DNA of 9,815 nt from Oceanospirillaceae bacterium UBA1126 (GCA_002312935.1 DCAT01000139.1:1-9815), one strand, 5' to 3'. Shown: positions 1 through 6,100, counted from the first letter of the stretch. Made by a program: numbers and translations. Notes: generated by a model not told the origin, from the letters alone.

Positions 1-666
1 TACACCAAAGCGTTCGGCATACAGTACGTCAGCCCCGGCATCTATCATTGCAAACGCACTTTCTTTAGCCTTTGGGGGGTCGTACCAACTATCAAGAAAG
101 TTGACTAGAAAAGTGACGTCAGAATTGACTTCACGGGCACCTGCCATAAACGCATGCATTAGCCGATTAACTTCAGGAATAGCATAGCCACCCACCATGC
201 CAATTATATTTGACTCACTAACTGCGCCAGCAGCCATGCCTGACAAGTAGGCAGGTTCGTGGATGAAGTTATCAAATACAGAAAAGTTTGGCGCCTGTGG
301 TGCAAAAGAAGACCCCATCAAATAAGCTGTCTCAGGGTAGTCGGCAGCGACTTTACGAGCTGCGCGCTCAAGACCAAAAACTTCACCAACGATAAGGTCT
401 ACTCCTTGCTCAGCATACTCTCGCATAACGCGCTCGTAGTCTGTATTGGAGACATTTTCAGAATATACATACTCAATTTCACCACGTTTTTCAGCTGCAC
501 TAAGTGCAATATGGATGCGACTTATCCATTGTTGTTCAACTGGTAGGGTGAAAATGCCAGCCACTTTAATAGTGCTAGCAACGGCTGCGGCCGGTGATAA
601 TATCAAACCAAAAGCAACTGCAGCTATAATCATGCGTGCCTTTGACACCAAATACATTAATTTCAT
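1..666 (-). CDS. BMP/Med-family ABC transporter periplasmic binding protein (partial, C-terminus beyond window)
   Basis: The frame stays open for 222 codons from an ATG at 664-666 to the left edge, so about the last third of a usual 330-360-residue protein is missing. The first 30 residues form a signal peptide: a basic start, a hydrophobic run, and a likely cleavage in SPAAAVA-STIKV. There is no lipobox cysteine, so the mature protein is probably soluble in the periplasm. Family features are EVFG near 95-98, the AYLSGMAAGAVSESNIIGMVGG-like segment at 139-160, and DSWYDPPKAKESA...IDAGADV at 192-214. BMP/Med proteins bind nucleosides and related ligands and deliver them to an ABC importer; the exact ligand cannot be read here. 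A GAGGG Shine-Dalgarno lies about 9 nt upstream of the start. The gene follows the GntR gene on the same strand after 119 bp, but a RutR-like palindrome at 719-734 suggests its own promoter. Confidence 0.9.
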   Translation of the reverse strand, partial: MKLMYLVSKARMIIAAVAFGLILSPAAAVASTIKVAGIFTLPVEQQWISRIHIALSAAEKRGEIEYVYSENVSNTDYERVMREYAEQGVDLIVGEVFGLERAARKVAADYPETAYLMGSSFAPQAPNFSVFDNFIHEPAYLSGMAAGAVSESNIIGMVGGYAIPEVNRLMHAFMAGAREVNSDVTFLVNFLDSWYDPPKAKESAFAMIDAGADVLYAERFGV

Positions 667-718
667 AATACAACCCTCACATTAATTTATTTTTATTGGA
701 TGTTTACTTAAGCATAAA

Positions 719-734
719 CTGACCAAGCGGTCAA
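719..734 (-). promoter_or_regulatory. RutR-like operator upstream of the BMP binding-protein gene
   Basis: Read on the minus strand the site is TTGACCGCTTGGTCAG, a dyad with perfect TGACC/GGTCA arms and a 4-nt centre. It matches 12 of the 14 fixed bases of the E. coli RutR consensus TTGACCANNTGGTCAA. It lies 53 bp before the BMP start codon. Its first half, TTGACC, could serve as a -35 box, although the -10 at the matching distance (TTAAGT) is poor. A TetR-type repressor binding here would block that promoter. The protein that binds it is inferred, not seen. Confidence 0.55.
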
Positions 735-785
735 CTTTTCACAAAATGCTTGGGCGCTTTAGCACTATCAACAGTGGGGGGTTCA

Positions 786-1463
786 TTATTCAGCGGCGCC
801 ACTATTTTGCCTTTCTAAGTGATGAATTACATCTTCAATTTGTTCCCCTTGAAGCCGAACATGATCGCGCATTAGCTGGTAAGCAGCGTCCCCTTGGGAG
901 TTTGATATTGCTTTGAGTAGGGCATCATGTTCCTCAACTGATTGAGCCATGTATCCTGGTAAGCTGGACACATAATGCCGATATGGAAAAGTAATTGTAC
1001 GAGCCGTGCTGAGCTGGCTCTGCAACATTGCATTGTGTGAGCCCGCAATAATTAAGTTATGAAAAACCATATTCATCGCATTGAACGTTTCTGTATCCTT
1101 TACTACAGAGGCCTTTTGGCAAAGGGCATTGGCATCAAAAGCTTTAATAATTTGTTCATGGCGCATTCTCTTTGCTGCTTGTCTGGCAGCAAGGCCTTCA
1201 AGTTCGGCAACAACCAAAAAGGCATCAAGTAATTCAGAAATGCTCAAGGACGCCACGAGTGCTCCACGCCTTCCATTGTCAGTGACTAATCGAGTTTCAA
1301 CAAGTTGCCTGATTGCTTCACGCACTGGGGTTCGTGAAACACCAAATTCTTCAGCAAGTAACCTTTCAGGAAGTCGGTCTCCAGGCTTTAATTCGCGCTT
1401 TATTATCCGTGCTTCAATCGCAGTTGCAATAAGCTTTGCCTTGCGTTTCTCTGTGCCGCTCAT
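786..1463 (-). CDS. GntR-family transcriptional regulator, FCD (FadR-type) subfamily
   Basis: This 225-residue protein has the usual FadR-subfamily length. The N-terminal winged helix-turn-helix spans about 12-70, with the hallmark GDRLPERLLAEEFGVSRTPV at 28-47 followed by REAIRQL. The all-helical FCD ligand domain follows at about 75-215, with histidines H135, H179 and H201 placed where this domain usually binds a metal ion; the Asp that often precedes the first His is replaced by Asn131. Such regulators are cytosolic dimers that bind short dyads and usually release DNA when a carboxylate-type ligand binds. The ATG starts 9 nt after the aldehyde dehydrogenase stop, and the only Shine-Dalgarno-like bases lie in the tail of that gene, so the two are probably co-transcribed and translationally coupled. 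Likely targets are the TATACCAAATA sites in the divergent region at 2988-3217. The effector is unknown. Confidence 0.93.
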   Translation of the reverse strand: MSGTEKRKAKLIATAIEARIIKRELKPGDRLPERLLAEEFGVSRTPVREAIRQLVETRLVTDNGRRGALVASLSISELLDAFLVVAELEGLAARQAAKRMRHEQIIKAFDANALCQKASVVKDTETFNAMNMVFHNLIIAGSHNAMLQSQLSTARTITFPYRHYVSSLPGYMAQSVEEHDALLKAISNSQGDAAYQLMRDHVRLQGEQIEDVIHHLERQNSGAAE

Positions 1464-1472
1464 GGTGCTGTA

Positions 1473-2987
1473 TCACCCATACCTTTGGCCATCCTTAAAC
1501 CAGTCATCGTAGCCTTCTTGAGTACGGATTACGATAGATTTTTTTGTCAAATAGGCGCGCAGAGCGTCCCAACCATTTTCTTTACCGAAGCCACTATCTT
1601 TGACGCCGCCCCATACAGACCTGGGGTCATTGCGATGATGGTCATTGAGCCAGATGACGCCACCTCTGATTTTTTTTGATAATCTATGAGCCCGTCCAAT
1701 ATCTCGGGACCAAATGGAAACACCAAGCCCAAAATCACCTGCATTGGCACAGCTAATGGCCTCTTCATCATTGCTGACCTTAGTGAGTGATATAACGGGG
1801 CCAAAAACCTCCTCAAGAAACAAAGTGTGGTCTGCTTTAACGTCAGCAAATACCGTAGGGCGTATGTAAAACCCATTTATTAACGCGCCATCAAGCTCTA
1901 AAAGATCTAGCCCAGAAATTTGTCTGGCGCCTTGGGCTTTTGCGGTCTTAATAAACGCTTTGCATCGATCAAGTGATGTGCGACAGATCACGGGGCCCAT
2001 TTGTGTGCTTTCGTCCATGGGGTCGCCCAGCCGTATTTGATCTGCTCTTTGAGCCAGTCTTTTGGCAAACTCCTCGTAAATAGACTCGTGCACAATAATG
2101 CGAGACCCAGCAACACAGGTTTGACCAGATGCAACGAACGCAGAAAACAAAACACCAGCAACAGCTGCATCAATATCTGCATCTTCGCAAACTACAACAG
2201 GCGTTTTGCCACCCAGTTCCATTGTTGTTCTGATTAACCTTTTACCCGCCACGCTTGCAACCTTACGGCCAGTTGAAGTGCCCCCAGTAAGGTCAATGAA
2301 GTGAATATCGTCGGCCATACAAAGCGCCTCACCTGTTGTGGCATCTCCAGTGACCACATTAACTACGCCATCTGGTAATCCAGCTTCGGTAGCAAGAGCG
2401 GCGATGACTAGCGGAGACACAGGGGCCAACTCGGAGGGTTTAATTACGCAGGTATTTCCTGCTGCCAGTGCTGCAGAAAGCTTTTTGACCAGAATAAGCA
2501 CAGGGTGGTTCCAGGGTGTCAGCAAGGCTGTTGGTCCCAATGGCTCGTATTGAGTCAAAGTGACATAATCTCCCTTGACATAGTTTGCCTCTCCCTCCAA
2601 ACCCGGAGCAATACCGGCGTAATACTCTAACCATTCGGGTATACGCGACATTTGTGCATTCATTTCACGCAATGCCCGCCCCGTTATTCTGGATTCCAGC
2701 ACTGCTAGCAATGAAATATTTTGCTTAATAATCTCGGCAAACGCTCGAAGGTATCTACCGCGGTCTAGGGCATCTAATTCCGCCCAAGCGGGAAATGCAG
2801 CGCTTGCAGCAGATACGGCAGCTCGAATGTCTTCAGCATTGCCATTAGGTACGGTCGTAAATGGTATTCCCCTAGCGGGGTCCAAAACGGTTATTTCAGA
2901 CCCTGATGTTGAGGCGTGAAATTGGCCGCCATAAAACAGGCCTTTGTTTGTTCCGGGTATCAAAAACTCTTTTACGATGCTCGACAT
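1473..2987 (-). CDS. NAD(P)-dependent aldehyde dehydrogenase
   Basis: The 504-residue protein is a complete member of the aldehyde dehydrogenase superfamily, oxidising an aldehyde to its acid in the cytosol. All key residues are visible: Asn160 in LLTPWNHP, Lys183 in VIKPSE for cofactor binding, Glu257 in MELGGK as general base, and the nucleophile Cys291 in ASGQTCVAGSR. The C-terminal LEEVFGPVISL motif sits at 391-401. The overall pattern resembles the betaine-aldehyde/hydroxymuconic-semialdehyde type, not the CoA-acylating methylmalonate-semialdehyde type, but the substrate cannot be assigned. The ATG start is supported by AGAAGGA about 7 nt upstream. It is the first gene of a leftward pair with the GntR regulator and diverges from the alcohol dehydrogenase operon, which suggests joint control of alcohol, aldehyde and acid steps. 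Confidence 0.95.
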   Translation of the reverse strand: MSSIVKEFLIPGTNKGLFYGGQFHASTSGSEITVLDPARGIPFTTVPNGNAEDIRAAVSAASAAFPAWAELDALDRGRYLRAFAEIIKQNISLLAVLESRITGRALREMNAQMSRIPEWLEYYAGIAPGLEGEANYVKGDYVTLTQYEPLGPTALLTPWNHPVLILVKKLSAALAAGNTCVIKPSELAPVSPLVIAALATEAGLPDGVVNVVTGDATTGEALCMADDIHFIDLTGGTSTGRKVASVAGKRLIRTTMELGGKTPVVVCEDADIDAAVAGVLFSAFVASGQTCVAGSRIIVHESIYEEFAKRLAQRADQIRLGDPMDESTQMGPVICRTSLDRCKAFIKTAKAQGARQISGLDLLELDGALINGFYIRPTVFADVKADHTLFLEEVFGPVISLTKVSNDEEAISCANAGDFGLGVSIWSRDIGRAHRLSKKIRGGVIWLNDHHRNDPRSVWGGVKDSGFGKENGWDALRAYLTKKSIVIRTQEGYDDWFKDGQRYG

Positions 2988-3013
2988 TATCTTTCCTTCT
3001 AGTTAATAAAGTA

Positions 3014-3029
3014 ACAACCGCTTGGTTAA
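3014..3029. promoter_or_regulatory. Diverged operator-like dyad before the aldehyde dehydrogenase gene
   Basis: AACCGCTTGGTT at 3016-3027 is a perfect dyad with 4-bp arms. Its ten-base core ACCGCTTGGT is identical to the core of the site at 719-734 before the BMP gene. Over 16 bases it fits only 9 of 14 fixed RutR positions, so it may be a weak or related site. It lies about 27 bp upstream of the aldehyde dehydrogenase ATG. Confidence 0.3.
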
Positions 3030-3075
3030 TCCTCTATGGAGAGATTTAAATAAAAGTACCAATTTGTAAATAGTG

Positions 3076-3086
3076 TATACCAAATA
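3076..3086. promoter_or_regulatory. TATACCAAATA site, copy 1 (putative GntR half-operator)
   Basis: This 11-base sequence is repeated exactly at 3167-3177 and 3189-3199. This copy is preceded by GTG rather than TTGG, so it keeps only one half of the dyad seen in copy 3. It lies nearest the aldehyde dehydrogenase side, 91 bp from copy 2, and could serve leftward control or DNA looping. Confidence 0.45.
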
Positions 3087-3166
3087 TAATATTACAGATA
3101 TAAATTGGCACCTATCGATAAAATATTAAACTACTAGGCAGTATTTTGGATAATATGCTAGTGTAA

Positions 3167-3177
3167 TATACCAAATA
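3167..3177. promoter_or_regulatory. TATACCAAATA site, copy 2 (putative GntR half-operator)
   Basis: An exact repeat of copies 1 and 3. Its start is 22 bp from that of copy 3, close to two helical turns, so proteins bound at both would face the same side of the DNA. The left half is AATA instead of TTGG, so it is an imperfect dyad. Confidence 0.45.
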
Positions 3178-3184
3178 TGCGTTA

Positions 3185-3199
3185 TTGGTATACCAAATA
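3185..3199. promoter_or_regulatory. Perfect dyad TTGGTATACCAA with TATACCAAATA copy 3 (putative GntR operator)
   Basis: TTGGTATACCAA at 3185-3196 is a perfect 12-bp palindrome, and the third TATACCAAATA runs to 3199. Palindromes with a GGTATACC-like centre are common operators of FCD-type GntR regulators, one of which is encoded 1.7 kb away. The dyad ends 10 nt before the GGAG of the alcohol dehydrogenase gene, so a bound protein would lie at or just after the transcription start and block the rightward operon. Confidence 0.6.
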
Positions 3200-3206
3200 A
3201 TAAAAA

Positions 3207-3210
3207 GGAG
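3207..3210 (+). promoter_or_regulatory. Ribosome binding site fixing the alcohol dehydrogenase start
   Basis: GGAG lies 7 nt before the ATG at 3218 and only 4 nt before an in-frame GTG at 3215. A longer in-frame reading from a TTG at 3185 would start inside the operator and ahead of this site. The ATG is therefore preferred. Confidence 0.75.
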
Positions 3211-3217
3211 AAGCGTG

Positions 3218-4243
3218 ATGCCTGCAAATAAAACCATGAGAGCCGCGTTGTTGACCGAATATGGCGCGCCACTTGAAGTAAAAACTGTTGCGCGCCCAAG
3301 CCCTAGAGCAGGGGAAATATTGGTTAAAATTGAAGCTAGTGGGGTCTGTTTTACAGATGTACACATCTATAGGGGGGATCACGCTTCACCCAACCCACTG
3401 CCTTTAATTATGGGGCACGAGGGGGTTGGTCAAGTGGTAGAAGTAGGCACACCTGACGGTCGGTTTAACATTGGTGACCGTGTTGGTATTGGTTACGTAT
3501 ACAGTGCTTGTGGGCACTGTAGGGAGTGTCACACAGGGGGTGAGAACTATTGCGCTGACTTTGATGCTACGGGCTACTCAGTGAGTGGGTGCTTTGCTGA
3601 GTATGTATGCCTTCGCCAAGATTGGGCCACTGCTATTCCCAACAATGTATCTGCTATTGAAGCTGCACCCTTAATGTGTGCAGGTTCTGCAGCCTACGCC
3701 TCATTAAAAAAAACAGGCCTTAAAGCAGGTGATACGGTGGCAATATTTGGCCTTGGTGGTTTGGGTCAATACGCAATTCAAATTGCCAAACAATCTGGCA
3801 TGAGGGTCATTGCGGTCGATGTTGACCAGGATAAATTAGACACGGCTCAAAAGCTGGGTGCTGATGAGGTAGTGGTTGCCAATATCGATTCAATTGCATT
3901 GATTAAAGCTCTTGGTGGTGCCGATGGCTGTGTTAATTTTGCGCCAGTTGGGGCTACTTGGCCTTTAATGCTGGCTGTTTGTAAACCACGAGCAAAGATT
4001 GTTTTGACAGCCGTTCCAGCAGATCAACTTGCCTTTTACGCCCACGAACTTATCGAGCGTGGACTGCAAGTGATCGGTAGCTCTGCGTCAAACCGGCAGG
4101 AAATGAGTGAACTCTTGCAACTTGCAGCAAATGGAAAAATTAAAGGCGTGATCAGTACCAGATCGCTAGATGAGGTCAATATTGCCCTTGCCGACCTGCA
4201 AGCAGGCAAGGCCGCAGGGCGCACAGTATTAGACTTCCATTAA
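3218..4243 (+). CDS. Zinc-dependent alcohol dehydrogenase (medium-chain MDR family)
   Basis: From the ATG at 3218 the protein has 341 residues, typical of AdhP-like bacterial alcohol dehydrogenases. Catalytic zinc ligands are Cys44 in SGVCFTDVH, His67-Glu68 in GHEGVG and Cys154. The structural zinc cysteines are Cys98, Cys101, Cys104 and Cys112. The nucleotide fold has GLGGLG at 178-183, and Asp201 ends the second strand (VIAVDVD), which favours NAD over NADP. It probably interconverts an alcohol and an aldehyde in the cytosol; the substrate is unknown. It opens the rightward operon with the SDR (24 bp downstream) and the AMDase-like gene, and the TTGGTATACCAA dyad sits just upstream. An alcohol-to-acid pair with the divergent aldehyde dehydrogenase is likely. 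Confidence 0.94.
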   Translation: MPANKTMRAALLTEYGAPLEVKTVARPSPRAGEILVKIEASGVCFTDVHIYRGDHASPNPLPLIMGHEGVGQVVEVGTPDGRFNIGDRVGIGYVYSACGHCRECHTGGENYCADFDATGYSVSGCFAEYVCLRQDWATAIPNNVSAIEAAPLMCAGSAAYASLKKTGLKAGDTVAIFGLGGLGQYAIQIAKQSGMRVIAVDVDQDKLDTAQKLGADEVVVANIDSIALIKALGGADGCVNFAPVGATWPLMLAVCKPRAKIVLTAVPADQLAFYAHELIERGLQVIGSSASNRQEMSELLQLAANGKIKGVISTRSLDEVNIALADLQAGKAAGRTVLDFH

Positions 4244-4267
4244 GTAGGACTACTGAAAGGCTTTATT

Positions 4268-5050
4268 ATGGACTTAAAACTTACAGGAAAAACAGCGCTA
4301 ATTACTGGCGCTTCCATGGGAATAGGAGAGCATTTAGCTAATGTGTTTGCATCTGAAGGAGTGAATTTGCACCTCACTGCAAGAAGTGCTGATAAGCTTA
4401 AACAACTCCAAACCCTTATTCAAGATACCCATGGAGTCACCGTAACCTGCCATCTTGCCGACCTAACTCTCACTGGTGCTTGTGAAGCACTGTCGGAAAG
4501 TGTAGGTAAAGTCGACATTCTTGTTAATAATGCTGGGGCTATTCCAAGTGGTACTCTTTGGGACGTGGATGAGGCCGCTTGGCGCAAAGGCTGGGATCTC
4601 AAAGTTATGGGATACATCAACTTGTGTCGCTTGTTTTATAAAAAAATGCAGGCAGCTGGAGAGGGGGTCATTATTAACAATATTGGCAATGGTGGTGAGG
4701 TATATGATCCAAAATACATCGCTGGCACCACTGGTAATGCTAGTTTGATGGCGTTTACCCGAGCTCTTGGTGGGCACAGCTTAGACGATAATATTCGCGT
4801 CGTGGGCGTCAACCCTGGCCCAGTAAATACTGATCGTATTTACAATATGCTTAAAAAACGCGCAGCAAACGACCTAGGTGATGCCAGTAAATTTACTGAG
4901 TTAGAAGCTAACTACCCACTTGGTCGCCCAGCTCATAAGCATGAAGTGTCAGATCTGATTGTTTTCTTATCATCTTTTCGGTCTGGTTATACCTCAGGGT
5001 CCATTTTTACTGTTGACGGCGGCATCGCGTCGCGTCGGTCTATCATTTGA
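4268..5050 (+). CDS. Short-chain dehydrogenase/reductase family protein with non-canonical active site
   Basis: The 260-residue protein has a clear SDR Rossmann fold: TGASMGIG at 13-20, Asp65 after the third strand, NNAG at 87-90, NPGPVNTD at 182-189 and a C-terminal FTVDGG. Arg39 at the end of the second strand suggests NADP(H). The catalytic tetrad is altered. The usual Asn of helix 4 is Lys112 (WDLKVMG), the Ser strand reads IINNIGNGG with no Ser, and Tyr150 is followed by IAGTTGNASL, so no YxxxK lysine exists and about three residues are added before TRAL. I recall related SDRs with the same Y-IAG-GNA pattern, so this is probably a subfamily trait, not decay. It has a good AAAGG site 7 nt before the ATG, and its stop overlaps the next start. 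The reaction is not assignable. Confidence 0.88.
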   Translation: MDLKLTGKTALITGASMGIGEHLANVFASEGVNLHLTARSADKLKQLQTLIQDTHGVTVTCHLADLTLTGACEALSESVGKVDILVNNAGAIPSGTLWDVDEAAWRKGWDLKVMGYINLCRLFYKKMQAAGEGVIINNIGNGGEVYDPKYIAGTTGNASLMAFTRALGGHSLDDNIRVVGVNPGPVNTDRIYNMLKKRAANDLGDASKFTELEANYPLGRPAHKHEVSDLIVFLSSFRSGYTSGSIFTVDGGIASRRSII

Positions 5051-5757
5051 CATATTCAAGCCTCAATCGTCGTTACGACACTGTAAAGCGCGTTGGTATT
5101 TTGATTCCATCCTCAAACACTGTGCTTGAGCCCTTGTCAGTGCGTATATTTTCCAATAACCAATCCACGGCGCATTTCTCTCGACTTAGGGTCATTGATG
5201 TGACCCTTGAGCAGCAGTCGTTTGATCAGTTCAGTATGGAGAAACAAATTGATGCGGCACAATTACTCTGTGATGCAGGTGTTGACAGTATTGTCTGGGG
5301 TGGCACGTCAGCCAGTTGGCTTGGTGCGGATCATGATGCAAGGTTGTGTGATTTGCTTGAAAGCGCTACAGGCATTCCTTCAGGCAGCTGCACCCTTGAA
5401 ATGAATCGACTTTTTAACGCCTGCAACGCAAAAACCTTTGGGCTGGTAACTCCCTACACCTTTGATGTTCAACAACACATTATGAAAAATTACGCTTCTA
5501 TGGGGTTTACCTGCCTAGCTGAGAGGCATTATGGGGGTTCGATCAGTAGTGAATTTGCCGCTATTGAGGAACATGTCATCACCCAGATGGTTAGAGATGT
5601 CGCTAAAAAACGGCCTGATATTATTTTCATCATGTGCACTAATATGCGTGGGGCGAGGGTGTCTGAAAAACTCAGTGATGAGCTTGGAATTCCAGTATTT
5701 GATAGCGCAATAGTTACGTTAGAGGCGGGTCTGCGTCTGGCGGAGGGTCTTGCCTGA
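5047..5757 (+). CDS. Asp/Glu racemase-superfamily protein, arylmalonate decarboxylase/maleate isomerase-like
   Basis: The 236-residue length fits the AMDase/maleate isomerase family. The N-terminus has GILIPSSNTVLEP at 17-29, including Asn24. A middle motif is TPYTFDVQQH with Tyr137. The second-half cysteine Cys197 is in IIFIMCTNMRG. At the first-half position, where racemases and maleate isomerases carry the other catalytic cysteine, this protein has Gly86 in VWGGTSAS; this Gly-Thr-Ser arrangement is that of arylmalonate decarboxylase (Gly74-Thr75-Ser76 with Cys188). A decarboxylase-type role on a malonate-like acid is therefore more likely than isomerisation, by inference. The start is a TTG at 5047 that overlaps the SDR stop (TTGA), with no strong Shine-Dalgarno; the next in-frame Met is residue 64, after the conserved N-terminus. 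Last gene of the operon. Confidence 0.85.
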   Translation: MTYSSLNRRYDTVKRVGILIPSSNTVLEPLSVRIFSNNQSTAHFSRLRVIDVTLEQQSFDQFSMEKQIDAAQLLCDAGVDSIVWGGTSASWLGADHDARLCDLLESATGIPSGSCTLEMNRLFNACNAKTFGLVTPYTFDVQQHIMKNYASMGFTCLAERHYGGSISSEFAAIEEHVITQMVRDVAKKRPDIIFIMCTNMRGARVSEKLSDELGIPVFDSAIVTLEAGLRLAEGLA

Positions 5758-5773
5758 AGACGGCTCAGTAGTG

Positions 5774-5798
5774 GTGACGAATATTGGTCACTTTTTCC
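5774..5798 (+). terminator. Possible weak terminator after the AMDase-like gene
   Basis: GTGACGAATATTGGTCAC at 5774-5791 is a near-perfect 18-bp dyad (one mismatched pair), immediately followed by CTTTTT-like bases. It lies 17 bp after the stop codon at the end of the operon. The stem is short and AT-rich in its centre, so it could equally be a protein-binding dyad. Confidence 0.3.
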
Positions 5799-5832
5799 CA
5801 ATGGCAACTGGGCTATGTGGCTTCAAAATATA

Positions 5833-5849
5833 GTGTAAAACTATTACAC
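5833..5849. repeat. Inverted repeat GTGTAA-N5-TTACAC
   Basis: Perfect 6-bp arms are separated by AACTA. No run of T follows, so a terminator is unlikely; an operator is possible. The binding protein is unknown. Confidence 0.35.
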
Positions 5850-6084
5850 GTGCATTAATAATGGTAAGTTTAGTTTGGGTTTACAGCTTTAAAGGGTGAA
5901 TACACTACTGTTTTATAGACATTTTTAACTTGGCACAATAACGCCAATCGCTACTGTAATCTTGGCAAAAATGACACGATATAAGTTTCTAAAAATACTT
6001 TAAATGAAAAGTAAGCTTTCTTAAAAAGTGCCAATTTATAAGACTCAATGATCCATTGTTTTTTTAAATTGAGCAATAACTCTA

Positions 6085-6100
6085 TTGACCAACTGGTCAA
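6085..6100 (+). promoter_or_regulatory. RutR-type operator before the amidase/ABC operon
   Basis: TTGACCAACTGGTCAA matches every fixed base of the published E. coli RutR consensus TTGACCANNTGGTCAA, and the dyad extends to 7-bp arms (ATTGACC/GGTCAAT) from 6084 to 6101. RutR is a TetR-family repressor released by uracil and controls pyrimidine breakdown. The downstream gene is a beta-ureidopropionase-type amidase, which fits that regulon. The regulator gene is not in the window. Confidence 0.75.

Larger units (their letters stand above)
2988..3217. promoter_or_regulatory. Divergent regulatory region between the aldehyde dehydrogenase and alcohol dehydrogenase operons
   Basis: This 230-bp AT-rich spacer must hold the promoters of both divergent operons. 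It contains three exact copies of TATACCAAATA (3076-3086, 3167-3177, 3189-3199), a perfect dyad TTGGTATACCAA (3185-3196), the dyad AACCGCTTGGTT (3016-3027), and a wide inverted repeat CCAATTT/AAATTGG (3059-3065 and 3102-3108). A TATAAT hexamer lies at 3085-3090, but only a poorly spaced -35 (TTGTAA, 3064-3069, 15-bp spacer) goes with it, so exact promoters are not called. Confidence 0.75.

Noticed and set aside
259..685. Plus-strand open frames near the left edge
   Set aside because: They are antisense to the BMP binding-protein gene, whose frame is fully open with a signal peptide and family motifs.
735..785. Terminator after the GntR gene
   Set aside because: Only a 4-bp stem (CACT/AGTG) is present and no T run follows on the minus strand, so read-through toward the BMP gene remains possible.
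1081..1512. 143-codon open frame on the plus strand
   Set aside because: It lies antisense inside the GntR gene and the end of the aldehyde dehydrogenase gene, shows no domain features and has no ribosome site.
3102..3120. Sigma-54 promoter suggested by TTGGCAC
   Set aside because: The GC expected 10 nt after the GG is absent here and at the other TTGGCAC sites, and no sigma-54 activator is nearby.
3185..3217. Longer alcohol dehydrogenase reading frame from a TTG at 3185
   Set aside because: It would place the start codon inside the palindromic operator and ahead of the GGAG ribosome site; the ATG at 3218 has proper spacing and the family's usual N-terminus.
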